From positions 1 through 64,000 of the forward strand of contig CAIMUP010000039.1 of NCBI GenBank assembly GCA_903844645.1: 64,000 nucleotides of DNA, written 5' to 3'. This DNA comes from an uncultured Bacteroidota bacterium (GTDB lineage: Bacteria > Bacteroidota > Bacteroidia > AKYH767-A > JABDAW01). Of this stretch, positions 18,670 to 27,398 are shown piece after piece. Each line of letters opens with the position of its first letter. Within the stretch, counting starts at the first letter, position 1. The notes below the pieces were generated by a model. That model did not search any database. It had not been told where the DNA came from and was given only the letters and a program-made list of their open reading frames with translations. The position numbers and the translations under genes are program-made.

Positions 18670-19539
18670 ATGAAAATATCTGGCTTTAGCTTCATCAGGA
18701 ATGCGTTGAAATATGACTACCCCGTGGTCGAGGCGATTACTTCTGTGCTTCCTCTTTGCGATGAATTTGTTTTGGCTTTGGGCAATTCGGATGATGAAAC
18801 AGAGGGCTTGATTGCTTCGATTAATTCTCCGAAAATAAAGGTTATTCACACCGTTTGGGATGAAAGTTTACGGGAAGGCGGCAGAGTGCTTGCGGATGAA
18901 ACAAATAAGGGTCTGGATAGCATAGCGGCGGACTCGGATTGGGCTTTTTACATTCAGGGCGATGAGGTAATTCATGAGAAATATCATGCTGAAATCAAGA
19001 ATAAAATGTTTCTTTATAAGGATGATAAAAGGGTGGAAGGATTGTTGTTCGATTACCTTCATTTTTATGGCTCTTACGATTATGTAGGCGACTCGAAACG
19101 CTGGTATCAGAAGGAAGTACGGGTAATTCGGAATAATAAAAGCATACGTTCGTATCGGGATGCGATGGGCTTTAGAATTGATGGAAGGAAATTAAATGTG
19201 AAGGCGATTGATGCCACTGTTTATCATTATGGATGGGTGAAACCACCGCAATTAATGCAAGCCAAGCAGAAGTATTTCCATTCCTTGTGGCATGATGAAC
19301 AGAAGGTGGCGAAGATGGTGAGTACGGCTGCCGATTTCGACTATTCTACCATTGATTCTTTGGCATTATTTACCGGTACGCACCCTGCCGTGATGCAGAA
19401 AAGGATTGCGGAGAAGAATTGGTCGTTTGATTTTGATTTATCGAAGAAGAACCTCTCCTTAAAACATCAATTCACAAAGAAAATAGAGCAACTGACTGGC
19501 TGGAAACCGGGTGAATACAGGAATTATAAGATTATTTAA
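18670..19539 (+). CDS. Family 2-like glycosyltransferase
   Basis: The 289-residue cytosolic protein has an N-terminal GT-A fold of family 2 type: SGFSFIRNALKYDYPVVEAI at the start, a nucleotide-sugar region (LALGNSDDETEGLI), and DWAFYIQGDEVIHEKY at about 97-112, where QGDE stands where the metal-binding DxD is expected. It should transfer a sugar to a cell-surface glycan or lipid; the donor is unknown. The ATG is preceded by TAATTTCG, one base off the -7 consensus (about 18649). It converges on the aminotransferase gene with 9 bp between stop codons. Nearby glycosyltransferases at 25450 and 34970 are not in the same operon. Confidence 0.85.
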   Translation: MKISGFSFIRNALKYDYPVVEAITSVLPLCDEFVLALGNSDDETEGLIASINSPKIKVIHTVWDESLREGGRVLADETNKGLDSIAADSDWAFYIQGDEVIHEKYHAEIKNKMFLYKDDKRVEGLLFDYLHFYGSYDYVGDSKRWYQKEVRVIRNNKSIRSYRDAMGFRIDGRKLNVKAIDATVYHYGWVKPPQLMQAKQKYFHSLWHDEQKVAKMVSTAADFDYSTIDSLALFTGTHPAVMQKRIAEKNWSFDFDLSKKNLSLKHQFTKKIEQLTGWKPGEYRNYKII

Positions 19540-19548
19540 GGAAGTTCC

Positions 19549-20844
19549 TTATCCCTTCGCAATTTTTTCTACTGCATTGATGAAGAAATCGAGGTCCTTC
19601 AGCTTGGTATAAACATGCGGCGTAACGCGAACTCCTTTAAACTCATCATGCGATATTTGTGTGGTGTAGATTTTATACTTCGAGAAGAGTTCTTCCTGTA
19701 TCTTCGAGTGTTCCATGCCTTCGATGGTGAAGTTACATAGTGCACAGCTTTGGTTATCCTTTAGGGAGGTATTGAATTTCACTTTCGGTATCTTGCCTAC
19801 TCGTTCTGCCCAGTAATTTTTTAGGTATCGCAGTCTTTCTTCCTTCCGTTTGGCTCCGATTCCGTTATGGAAATCCAAAGAATTCCCTATCGCCAATTCA
19901 ATAGGAAAAGAACGGGTGCCGAGATGTTCAAACTTCCTGATATCAGTTACAGAGAAGTCCTTCGGAGCACCAAAGAGCGGGTATAATTTCTCAATCTTAT
20001 CCTTCTTTATCCACATCATGCCCGTGCCGAACGGTGCGCAGAGCCATTTATGCAAACTCGTTGCCCAATAATCTACATGGAGGTCATAAATTTTATAATC
20101 AACATGAGCAAAAGAATGGGCGGCATCGCAGATAACCTCACATCCATGCTCATGTGCCATATCGGCAATCTCTCGAACGGGATTAATCTGCCCGGTCATG
20201 AATATTACATGGCTGACATGGACAATTTTGGTCTTCGCGGTCATTCCCTTTCTATAGGCTTCGGTAATCTCACTCACATCTTTGGGAGCGACAGGGATGG
20301 AAATAATATTCAGCTTGATGCCATCTCTCTTCACCCGCTGATTCCAAGCATTCATCATGTTCGGATAGTCTTGATTGGTGATTAAAACCTCATCCCCTGC
20401 CTTCAAATCGAGACCGAAGATAATCGTTTCCAAACCCTCACTCGAATTCCGGTTAATCACCACCTCTTCTGCATTAACGCCTGCCAATTCGGCAAGTTTA
20501 TTCCGTACATTTTCTCTGCCCTGACCCAGAATTGTCCACATATAATATGCCGGTCCTTCATTACAAATCCGAACATACCTATCCAGGGCATTCTGCGTGA
20601 CTAAGGGCTGCGGACTAACGCCTCCGTTATTCAGATTAATGATTTCGGAAGACACCGAATACGATTGCTGGATGGTGAACCAGTAGTCCTCGTCCATTGC
20701 CGAGACTTTTGCCGGCAGATGCTCAATCCGCGCTGTGGCGGCTTTTACTCCCTCCATCGGGATAAGGTCTAAGAGCGATAAAGTTGCGATACCTCCGGCA
20801 ACTCCTCCGGCTTGTTTGATAAAATTTCTACGAGTGTTCTCCAT
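19549..20844 (-). CDS. Tat-exported class V aminotransferase (isopenicillin N epimerase / cysteine desulfurase fold)
   Basis: The 431-residue PLP enzyme opens with a twin-arginine signal (TRRNFIKQAGGVAGGIATL), so it is probably exported folded with its cofactor. The PLP fold shows NRNSSEGLETIIFGLDL, the cofactor-pairing aspartate in ICDAAHSFAHVD, and the Schiff-base lysine K266 in ATSLHKWLCAPFGTG. The family contains epimerases, desulfurases and lyases; the exact reaction cannot be read from sequence. It is monocistronic, with a divergent region and array A4 upstream. The start fits a TAATTTTA near-match to the -7 box about 20 bp upstream. Confidence 0.9.
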   Translation of the reverse strand: MENTRRNFIKQAGGVAGGIATLSLLDLIPMEGVKAATARIEHLPAKVSAMDEDYWFTIQQSYSVSSEIINLNNGGVSPQPLVTQNALDRYVRICNEGPAYYMWTILGQGRENVRNKLAELAGVNAEEVVINRNSSEGLETIIFGLDLKAGDEVLITNQDYPNMMNAWNQRVKRDGIKLNIISIPVAPKDVSEITEAYRKGMTAKTKIVHVSHVIFMTGQINPVREIADMAHEHGCEVICDAAHSFAHVDYKIYDLHVDYWATSLHKWLCAPFGTGMMWIKKDKIEKLYPLFGAPKDFSVTDIRKFEHLGTRSFPIELAIGNSLDFHNGIGAKRKEERLRYLKNYWAERVGKIPKVKFNTSLKDNQSCALCNFTIEGMEHSKIQEELFSKYKIYTTQISHDEFKGVRVTPHVYTKLKDLDFFINAVEKIAKG

Positions 20845-20970
20845 ATTATTATGTTTAAGGCGGTAAAATTACATAAAAGAATATTAATAGAATCCTACCC
20901 GATGAAAATTTATCTTATCAACCTATTATTAAACGGCATCCGATTTTCCATTCCGATAAAAGGGGTTTAA

Positions 20971-21201
20971 GTTCCCAGAAACAGCATTTGCGTTTTCAGA
21001 AAAGGCATTTGAGTTTTCAGAAAAAGCATTTGAGTTTTCAGAAAAGGCATTTGAGTTTTCAGAAAAAGCATTTAGGTTTTCAGAAAAGGCATTTGAGTTT
21101 TCAGAAAAAGCATTTAGGTTTTCAGAAAAAGCATTTAGGTTTTCAGAAAAGGCATTTGAGTTTTCAGAAAAAGCATTTAGGTTTTCAAGGTTTTGGAGGT
21201 C
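20971..21201. repeat. 21-bp tandem array A4 (10 units plus one divergent)
   Basis: Units begin at 20971 and every 21 bp to 21181. The core TTTTCAGAAAA is itself a short palindrome, followed by GGCATTTGAG or AGCATTTAGG; the two endings alternate irregularly. The array lies between two divergent genes, about 165 bp upstream of the histidine kinase -7 box. Confidence 0.95.
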
Positions 21202-21365
21202 GTTTTAGGGGGATTTAACGATAGAAAAGGGGCTTCCGCCCAATTAAATGCAGGGTTTCTATTAGTAATTTTGGAATCGGAGGAATTTTCGAGGCATCCC
21301 CCCCCTACCCCTTTCCGAGGTCGGAAAAGGAAAATCAAAATCCTTTTCACTTCTTCCCAAAAATC

Positions 21366-21373
21366 TATATTTG
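21366..21373 (+). promoter_or_regulatory. -7 box of the hybrid kinase gene; decides its start
   Basis: TATATTTG matches the consensus and overlaps the TTG at 21371 that would otherwise open a longer frame. Transcription should begin about 21379, so the ATG at 21380 is the true start and the mRNA is close to leaderless. Confidence 0.7.
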
Positions 21374-21379
21374 CCGCTC

Positions 21380-23728
21380 ATGGAATTTAAAGAACTACGG
21401 CAATTAATAATTGATAAACTGAAACGGGAACTCCCCGCCAACCTTTTTTATCACAATGTAAAGCATACCCTGTTGGTTCTGGAGGCTACCGAAGAGATTT
21501 GCCGGATGGAAAATATCGGTGAATCGGATACTTTAATGCTTCGTACGGCAGCCCTGTTTCATGATATAGGGTTTATTAGAAGATATCTCGATAACGAACC
21601 CATCGGAGCCGAGATGGCAGCCGAAATTCTGCCCGACTGTGGGTATAATGAAAATCAGATAGCGGTCATTAAACGCCTGATTCTCGCTACCGCCATGCCC
21701 CGTAACCCGAAAGACCATCTCGAAAAGATTATTTGCGATGCCGATATGGATTATCTCGGCAGCGACGACTATTTTTCGATGTCCCAAAAGCTAAAATTGG
21801 AGTGGGGATATCATTGGAAGAAACTTTCCTTGACAGAATGGTATGCGATGGAGTTTAATTTCTTAGAATCACATATTTTCTTCACAGATTCAGAATATCG
21901 TCTCCGAGAAAAAGTAAAGATAGAACATAAGAATGAGATAAAAGTTTTGTTGGATTCGCTTCGCGAGAAAGAAGCAATCCCCCTGCGCCCTTTATTCACC
22001 AATAACCTGACGAATCAAGAAGAAATTGTCGCCTTCCTTAAAGAAGTAACCATCTTCTCTCATTCAGGGGAGAATCTCTTAGAGTTAGTTTCGTCCCGCC
22101 TTGTCAAGATAGATGTCGAAGAAGGGGAAACCCTGTTCCACAAAGGCAATCAAGGCGAGAGTATGTACTTTATTTACGAAGGAACTATGATCATTCACGA
22201 TGGTGAATACAAGATTGCGGAGCTTGGTAAGCATGATTTCTTTGGGGAGTTCTCATTATTAGATACCGAGAAGCGTTCCGCGTCAGTAACTGCCAGTACA
22301 GAGGGTATTTTATACCGTTTAGGGCAAGAAGATTTCTTTAAAATGATCGAGTTTGACCCAGGTTTGTCAGCCGAATTGTTTCGAGCGTTAATTAAAAGAT
22401 TCCGCAGCCATAATCATAAGATAATCGAAGAATACAAACATCGTCAGGTGAAGCTCGAAGCCACTATTATCGAGCGTACTAAAGATATTCAAAAGGAGAA
22501 AGAAATAGCCGACCAGCAACGTAAACGTGCCGAACAAAGCGAAAAGTTTAAACAACAGTTCCTTGCGAATATGTCGCATGAAATACGTACTCCGATGAAC
22601 TCGATTGTCGGTTTAAGTAACCTTCTTATCAATTCTCCGATGAACGATCAACAGAAAAAATATCTCAATGTCATTCGTAAGTCCTCCGATAATCTTTTAG
22701 TGATCATCAATGATATTCTCGACCTCTCCAAAATACAAGCCGGCAAGATGGAATTTGAAACAATCCCCTTCCTGATGCATGAAGTCTTGGAAACTGTCTA
22801 TCATACCCTTCGCTTTAAGGCTGAAGACAAAGGTTTAGCGTTTAGTTTTGAATTGGATGAGTCTGTTCCGAAGGTACTTATGGGTGATCCGGTTCGGCTG
22901 AATCAGGTGTTGATAAACATTATCGGTAATGCCATTAAATTTACAGAGAAAGGCTTCGTGAAATTCGTTGTGGATGTCGAAGAATACACTAATCAAATCG
23001 TTTCTCTTCCTAAAAATAAAAAGAATAAAAAGGAAGAAGGTAAACAAATCTATCGTCTCCAGTTTTCTGTGATTGATTCCGGTATTGGGATGAATGAAGA
23101 GCAGCAAAAAAAGGTTTTCGAGAGCTTCTCACAAGCAAGTTCGGACACGACAAGAAAGTATGGCGGCACGGGCTTGGGTCTTACGATCTCCAAACAATTA
23201 GTCGAGTCGCAGGGCGGTACTATCGGATTGAAAAGTGAACCTGGCAAGGGCACTACTTTCTATTTCCTGATGAACTTTCCGCTTGGTTCGATGGAGGAAA
23301 TAGAGAAGAAGGAAATGGGTAGTACAGAAGATTTCGTCAAGCATCTTAGCGGCATGAAAATTCTTCTTGTCGAGGACAATCCATTCAATCAAATGGTTGC
23401 GGAAGATACCATCAAGGAGAGCATTCCTGATATTATTATTGAGATTGCAGACAACGGCAAGATTGCTTTGGATATGATTTCCAAAAACGATTATGACCTC
23501 GTCCTCATGGATATTAATATGCCCGAAATGGATGGTTATGATGCCACCAAAAACATTCGCCAGATGCCCGCGCCAAAGAATAAACTCCCGATTATAGCCA
23601 TGACTGCCAGCGTTACAAAGGAAGAGATAGATAAATGTTTTGCTTCCGGCATGAATGAATATGTTCCGAAGCCTTTCCAGCCACAGGATTTGCTGATGAA
23701 GATGAAAAACTTAAGGGGTAAGGTTTAA
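21380..23728 (+). CDS. Hybrid histidine kinase with HD and cyclic-nucleotide-binding domains and C-terminal receiver
   Basis: The ~782-residue soluble protein combines, in order: an HD hydrolase-type domain (about 15-150; FYHNVKHTLLVL, LFHDIGFI), a cyclic-nucleotide-binding domain (about 210-335; GETLFHKGNQGESMYFIYEG, GEFSLLDTEKRSASV), a coiled coil, a HisKA dimerisation domain with H400 in NMSHEIRTPMN, an HATPase_c domain (NAIKFTEKG, DSGIGM, GGTGLGLTISK), and a receiver domain with phospho-acceptor D711 in DLVLMDINMPEMDG. It has no membrane segment, so it senses a cytosolic signal. A cyclic nucleotide at the second domain is likely, while HD hydrolase activity is uncertain. No partner regulator is adjacent; phosphate may go to its own receiver and then to a distant phosphotransfer protein. 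Confidence 0.95.
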   Translation: MEFKELRQLIIDKLKRELPANLFYHNVKHTLLVLEATEEICRMENIGESDTLMLRTAALFHDIGFIRRYLDNEPIGAEMAAEILPDCGYNENQIAVIKRLILATAMPRNPKDHLEKIICDADMDYLGSDDYFSMSQKLKLEWGYHWKKLSLTEWYAMEFNFLESHIFFTDSEYRLREKVKIEHKNEIKVLLDSLREKEAIPLRPLFTNNLTNQEEIVAFLKEVTIFSHSGENLLELVSSRLVKIDVEEGETLFHKGNQGESMYFIYEGTMIIHDGEYKIAELGKHDFFGEFSLLDTEKRSASVTASTEGILYRLGQEDFFKMIEFDPGLSAELFRALIKRFRSHNHKIIEEYKHRQVKLEATIIERTKDIQKEKEIADQQRKRAEQSEKFKQQFLANMSHEIRTPMNSIVGLSNLLINSPMNDQQKKYLNVIRKSSDNLLVIINDILDLSKIQAGKMEFETIPFLMHEVLETVYHTLRFKAEDKGLAFSFELDESVPKVLMGDPVRLNQVLINIIGNAIKFTEKGFVKFVVDVEEYTNQIVSLPKNKKNKKEEGKQIYRLQFSVIDSGIGMNEEQQKKVFESFSQASSDTTRKYGGTGLGLTISKQLVESQGGTIGLKSEPGKGTTFYFLMNFPLGSMEEIEKKEMGSTEDFVKHLSGMKILLVEDNPFNQMVAEDTIKESIPDIIIEIADNGKIALDMISKNDYDLVLMDINMPEMDGYDATKNIRQMPAPKNKLPIIAMTASVTKEEIDKCFASGMNEYVPKPFQPQDLLMKMKNLRGKV

Positions 23729-23756
23729 GTTCCCCGTTTTCTCTTTGCCCTTGCTT

Positions 23757-24407
23757 TTATTTCTTTATTTGGACGAGGTAATACTTTGAAATATTATCAA
23801 TTTTTGTAATACCGAATCTATGAAACCATGCAAACATAAATGAACTATCATTAATCCACATAACACAACAAGGTGAAGGATTATTAAAATCTATATTTAC
23901 TTCTTTATCGGTTTTAAGATTTTTAAAAATTACATTTACTCCACCTTCCCACATAGGGTCGTAACATAAACAATAACATGATCCAGATGGAGAAAAGTGA
24001 GGGAAATCAGGCAGTGTATCTATATCGCCATTTTTTTTGTTTATTAAATAAAAACCTGGATTTGTATAATTCCCTTCTACTAAATAATATTCATGGGAAT
24101 TGTTCTCACCATAAAATTTAAACTCTCCTTCACCATGATTAAAGAATTCAATAACTGTATCCTTGAATTCGGCATATTTATTATTATATAAAGGAAGCCT
24201 TAAAATACTACCATCAGTTTTAAATTTACCCGTTGTATCTAATTTGAATTCTTTATAAATAAATATGCCATTATTTCTAAAAAAAACACTATCACACTCC
24301 TTTAATATATAGTCATCGGTTTCTTTGATGACTTTAAAGTCTTGGGCAGGCATGTTAATCGCCAGGAAAAGGAGGGAAAGGAGGAGCGGGATTCTATGAG
24401 ATTTCAT
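23757..24407 (-). CDS. Secreted protein of unknown function
   Basis: The 216-residue protein has a signal peptide (SHRIPLLLSLLFLAINMPAQ) and a mature part rich in aromatic residues and beta strands (NNGIFIYKEFKLDTTGKF, GDIDTLPDFPHFSPSGSCYC). It resembles no family I can name, though the pattern suggests a periplasmic or outer-membrane-associated beta protein. It ends 29 bp from the convergent kinase gene. A -7 box TACATTTG lies at 24412-24419, only 5 bp before the ATG, so the transcript is probably leaderless. Confidence 0.8.
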   Translation of the reverse strand: MKSHRIPLLLSLLFLAINMPAQDFKVIKETDDYILKECDSVFFRNNGIFIYKEFKLDTTGKFKTDGSILRLPLYNNKYAEFKDTVIEFFNHGEGEFKFYGENNSHEYYLVEGNYTNPGFYLINKKNGDIDTLPDFPHFSPSGSCYCLCYDPMWEGGVNVIFKNLKTDKEVNIDFNNPSPCCVMWINDSSFMFAWFHRFGITKIDNISKYYLVQIKK

Positions 24408-24411
24408 CAGG

Positions 24412-24419
24412 CAAATGTA
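24412..24419 (-). promoter_or_regulatory. -7 box almost abutting the start at 24407
   Basis: The minus strand reads TACATTTG, an exact consensus match. Array A5 begins 29 bp further upstream. Confidence 0.55.
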
Positions 24420-24447
24420 GAAATCGGTTTGGAATGGATTTTCTATA

Positions 24448-24594
24448 CTCCAAAGTATATCATTTGAACTCCAAAGTATATCATTTGAACTTCAAAGTAT
24501 ATCATTTGAACTTCAAAGTATATCATTTGAACTTCAAAGTATATCATTTGAACTTCAAAGTATATCATTTGAACTTCAAAGTATATACTTTGAA
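24448..24594. repeat. 21-bp tandem array A5 (7 units), dyad-symmetric
   Basis: Units start at 24448, 24469 and so on to 24574. Each contains TTCAAA and TTTGAA, so two dyad axes occur per unit, about 10.5 bp apart. The last unit is a perfect 20-bp palindrome, TTCAAAGTATATACTTTGAA, at 24575-24594. The array lies between divergent genes, 29 bp from one -7 box and about 107 bp from the other. Confidence 0.95.
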
Positions 24595-24701
24595 GTCCAA
24601 AAAAGAGGCGTTTTCAAAACCAAAGCTTTTTATCTTCTGGAAAAAACCATCTTTTCGGGGTTTCAAAACTTTGATTGAGGAATTTGAATCCGAGAGATTG
24701 G

Positions 24702-24709
24702 TAGTTTTG
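24702..24709 (+). promoter_or_regulatory. -7 box of the DUF3820 gene
   Basis: TAGTTTTG matches the consensus, 31 bp before the ATG at 24741. Confidence 0.55.
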
Positions 24710-24740
24710 CCAGCAATTAATTACAAAATAACATCAAAAA

Positions 24741-24974
24741 ATGACTCCCGATAACACAGAACCAAATCCTGAATTATTACTTCAATTAGTAGAGATGAAA
24801 ATGCCCTTCGGAAAGTACCAAGGAACGGTGCTTTGCAACTTGCCGATTCATTACTTAGAATGGTTCGCGAGAAAAGGATTCCCCGAAGGAAAATTAGGGG
24901 TGCTGCTGCAAACAATCTATGAAATAAAACTGAACGGATTGGAGGATTTGCTGAAACCGTTGAAGAAAAAATAA
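24741..24974 (+). CDS. DUF3820 family small protein
   Basis: The 77-residue protein has the DUF3820 signature: MPFGKYQGTVLCNLPIHYLEW followed by GFPEGKLGVLLQTIYEIK. The family occurs widely in bacteria and has been labelled a quorum-sensing-regulated virulence factor, a name without firm mechanism; some relatives are fused to exonuclease domains. It is cytosolic. It converges with the gene at 24980, with 5 bp between stop codons. Confidence 0.88.
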   Translation: MTPDNTEPNPELLLQLVEMKMPFGKYQGTVLCNLPIHYLEWFARKGFPEGKLGVLLQTIYEIKLNGLEDLLKPLKKK

Positions 24975-24979
24975 CGGGC

Positions 24980-25408
24980 TTACTTCTTGAACCGCCGGTA
25001 GCGGTATTTTTTATCCTTAAAAATGATGGTCAGCACGTCTTCCTTCTTATTAAATTCATAACGGAAGGTGATGATTTTCCCGACTTCAGTGATGGCGCAA
25101 TTGCCCGTATGGATGCCCGTTACAACATCTTTTTTAAGATGCGCAACAAAGTAACTCGGGCAGGCAAAACCATTCTCGGGGTCGAGAAAAATAGCATACC
25201 ATGATGCTTCTTCGCCACTGTTAAAATGAATAAATTCGTTTTCCTCGCCTTCACCAAACAAAGGCACGCCGAGCAAGGCTCCGTTCAACGAATCCGATGC
25301 TTTCCAAGTGCCTAAAATGAGGTTGTCTTTCTTAATTAATGCACCCTTTACTTGCGCCTTTACGGCGATGCAGAAAAAGAATATGAAGGCTACTACAATT
25401 GTTCTCAT
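24980..25408 (-). CDS. Small secreted protein of unknown function
   Basis: The 142-residue protein has a signal peptide (TIVVAFIFFFCIAVKAQ) and a lipocalin-like or small beta-barrel pattern (LILGTWKASDSLNG near the N-terminus, then alternating strands to ILTIIFKDKKYRYRRFKK). The GTW word near the start is common in lipocalin-like domains, but this is only a resemblance. It may be co-transcribed with the glycosyltransferase gene at 25450-26637, which lies 41 bp upstream on the same strand. Confidence 0.78.
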   Translation of the reverse strand: MRTIVVAFIFFFCIAVKAQVKGALIKKDNLILGTWKASDSLNGALLGVPLFGEGEENEFIHFNSGEEASWYAIFLDPENGFACPSYFVAHLKKDVVTGIHTGNCAITEVGKIITFRYEFNKKEDVLTIIFKDKKYRYRRFKK

Positions 25409-25449
25409 TACTGGTATTATTTGGTATTATTTAATCTTATTTCGAAGAA

Positions 25450-26637
25450 TTATTGTTCCAAAAGATGATGATACAACTTACGGGTATCTTCCACCAATCT
25501 GGTATAATGAAATTTTTGATGAACATGCTCCCAACCCTTCTCCCCCATCGCTTTCCGTATCTGTTCGTTCTCCACCAACCAGACGAGATTGTTGGCAAAA
25601 CTCATCAGCCTATTGGGGCTACCAAGCAATGCCGTAACATTTGGCAGAACAATATTTTCCACTCCCCCGACACTGGTCGAAACAATCGGTTTGCCGGCTG
25701 CCTGTGCCTCGATTAGGCTTACCGGAGTGCCTTCATTGAGCGACGTCAGGACAATAATATCCAGCCCTGCCATAGCCCAATCAATATCTTTTATCCAGGA
25801 GGTAAAAGTGAGCGGGGCTTTCTTTTCATTCATAGTGAAGTCCACAAATTTGATGTTTAGCGAGGCGGCATGTTGCTCTATTTTCCTGCGTTCTTCGCCA
25901 TCGCCAATGATGAAAGCACGGATACGTTTGGCAGACTTCTTAAAAACGACTTCCAAAGCATCTATAAAGAGGCGATGATTCTTGATGGGCACTAATCTTC
26001 CGACAATGCCGATGGCTATTTCATCATCATCGAGGAGATATTTCTTACGGAAGTCGGCACGCTTACTGTCACGGTTGGTATTAAATTTATCGAGGTCGAA
26101 TCCGAGTGGGATGGTGGCAATATTTTCTGCGGCACAGATTTTATATATCATCGAAAGCTCCATTTTTTGCTGGTCTGATATGGCAATGATCTTGCTCGAT
26201 TTGCTTGCCAGATACCGTTCGATATTAATAAAGATACGAGTCTTGACGGGATTAAAGTAGGAGTGAAAAACATGCCCGTGAAAGGTATGAATAATAACCG
26301 GCACCTTACAATGATGTGCTGCCAACCGCCCCACAGTACCTGCTTTGGCGGCATGAGTATGGACAATGTCGGGTTTGAATTCGTTGATGATTTTTTTAAT
26401 TCTTTGATACGCCTTCCTATCTTGCATCGGGTTGATAGATCGTTTCATTTCGGGGATATAAGTGGCGGCGATGCCGAGATTATCGAGGATGAATTCGGAA
26501 CTTTCTTCGGACTCATCTTTCGTTCCGGCTATCAGCATGGTTTCAAATTCGGGAGCGAGGAATTTGGTCAGATAGGCGGCATTATAAGTGGGACCACCGA
26601 GGTTTAAACGATTAATAATACGAAGTACGCGCGGCAT
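25450..26637 (-). CDS. Family 4 glycosyltransferase
   Basis: The 395-residue GT-B enzyme shows an N-terminal acceptor domain (INRLNLGGPTYNAAYLTKFL, IIHTFHGHVFHSYF) and a C-terminal nucleotide-sugar domain (IGIVGRLVPIKNHRLFIDAL, the E-x7-E region in NEGTPVSLIEAQAAGKPIV, SVGGVENIV). It probably works at the inner face of the membrane in lipopolysaccharide or exopolysaccharide synthesis. CGAAATTA just upstream (26645) is one base off the -7 box. Array A6 follows beyond. Confidence 0.93.
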   Translation of the reverse strand: MPRVLRIINRLNLGGPTYNAAYLTKFLAPEFETMLIAGTKDESEESSEFILDNLGIAATYIPEMKRSINPMQDRKAYQRIKKIINEFKPDIVHTHAAKAGTVGRLAAHHCKVPVIIHTFHGHVFHSYFNPVKTRIFINIERYLASKSSKIIAISDQQKMELSMIYKICAAENIATIPLGFDLDKFNTNRDSKRADFRKKYLLDDDEIAIGIVGRLVPIKNHRLFIDALEVVFKKSAKRIRAFIIGDGEERRKIEQHAASLNIKFVDFTMNEKKAPLTFTSWIKDIDWAMAGLDIIVLTSLNEGTPVSLIEAQAAGKPIVSTSVGGVENIVLPNVTALLGSPNRLMSFANNLVWLVENEQIRKAMGEKGWEHVHQKFHYTRLVEDTRKLYHHLLEQ

Positions 26638-26728
26638 AAGGGGGCGAAATTACGGATTAATAATTATATTATCTCGAATAGGGGATTTTTTTACATCCCT
26701 ATACATAAGGAGTGAATGGGGGAATAAT

Positions 26729-26757
26729 GACCATAACACCCGTCCGGTGAACTGTCC
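26729..26757. repeat. Direct repeat flanking array A6, left copy
   Basis: GACCATAACACCCGTCCGGT at 26729-26748, followed by GA and then ACTGTCC, is nearly identical to 27159-27188. The two copies bracket the A6 array, 430 bp apart. Confidence 0.8.
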
Positions 26758-26864
26758 AAAGCGAAATAGTTATTATAAAGGAGTGGAAGGGTGTTTTTAC
26801 ACTTAAAATAGGCAAAAGAACTTGTGAGATTTTAAAAATTATAGCTATAATTTTCATTCCCGCA

Positions 26865-27158
26865 TCAAAGGGAAGCCGTCCCTCTTCTAAGGGACGACGT
26901 ATCTTTGAAGAGGGAAGCCGTATCTTTGAAGAGGGACGACATATCTTTGAAGAGGGACGGCTTCCCTTTGAAGAGGGACGACATATCTTTGAAGAGGGAC
27001 GGCTTCCCTTTGAAGAGGGACGGCTTCCCTTTGAAGAGGGACGACGTATCTTTGAAGAGGGACGGCTTCCCTTTGAAGAGGGACGGCTTCCCTTTGCAGA
27101 GGGACGGCTTCCCTTTGAAGAGGGACGACGTATCTTTGAAGAGGGAAGCCGTATCTTT
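26865..27158. repeat. 21-bp tandem array A6 (14 units)
   Basis: Units begin at 26865 and every 21 bp to 27138, the first two being degenerate. All contain GAAGAGGGA; the rest combines a few alternatives (CGACGTATCTTT, AGCCGTATCTTT, CGACATATCTTT, CGGCTTCCCTTT) in mixed order. The array is flanked by direct repeats and lies 76 bp upstream of the -7 box of the TPR gene. Confidence 0.95.
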
Positions 27159-27188
27159 GACCATAACACCCGTCAGGTGATTCTGTCC
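27159..27188. repeat. Direct repeat flanking array A6, right copy
   Basis: This copy of the left flank reads GACCATAACACCCGTCAGGT, then GA, then TTCTGTCC. It begins immediately at the end of the last 21-bp unit. Confidence 0.8.
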
Positions 27189-27193
27189 AACCT

Positions 27194-27218
27194 CCTTTCG
27201 GGTTTTTCTCCCGAAAGG
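27194..27218. repeat. Compact hairpin R2, compensatory relative of the hairpin at 63951
   Basis: A perfect 9-bp stem CCTTTCGGG/CCCGAAAGG with loop TTTTTCT. The hairpin at 63951 has the same loop but stem CCTGTCAGG/CCTGACAGG. Both stems are perfect, so the base changes are compensatory, which implies that the folded structure matters. Confidence 0.75.
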
Positions 27219-27233
27219 GTTAGAAGTTTTTCC

Positions 27234-27241
27234 TACTTTTG
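27234..27241 (+). promoter_or_regulatory. -7 box of the poly-G gene
   Basis: TACTTTTG is an exact consensus match, 33 bp before the ATG at 27274. It supports 27274 as the real start codon rather than the GTG at 27399. Confidence 0.65.
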
Positions 27242-27273
27242 CCACCTTCAATAACACCAAATCTCCATTTCCG

Positions 27274-27345
27274 ATGAGCAAAAAGCCAGCAATTACGAAA
27301 CCATCCTCTCCTAATAAACGCGGGGGGGGGGGGGGGGGAGTTTAA
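27274..27345 (+). other. Out-of-frame start region with a G17 tract (phase-variation candidate)
   Basis: The ATG at 27274 opens MSKKPAITKPSSPNKR, then runs into the G17 tract at 27322-27338 and stops at 27343-27345. With 15 or 18 G the reading would pass through ...GGGSLNNPKSFFDLKTSFGF directly into the downstream frame at 27339, adding a sensible N-terminus and completing the first membrane helix. With 17 G the gene is off or reduced. A sequencing or assembly error in the tract is possible. Confidence 0.75.
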
Positions 27346-27398
27346 ATAACCCCAAATCTTTCTTTGACCTTAAAACTTCTTTTGGGTTTATCATTGCT

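Noticed and set aside
26905-27281. Repeat-coding ORFs over array A6 on both strands
   Set aside because: Same cause as above; the frames overlap each other and run across the flanking direct repeats.
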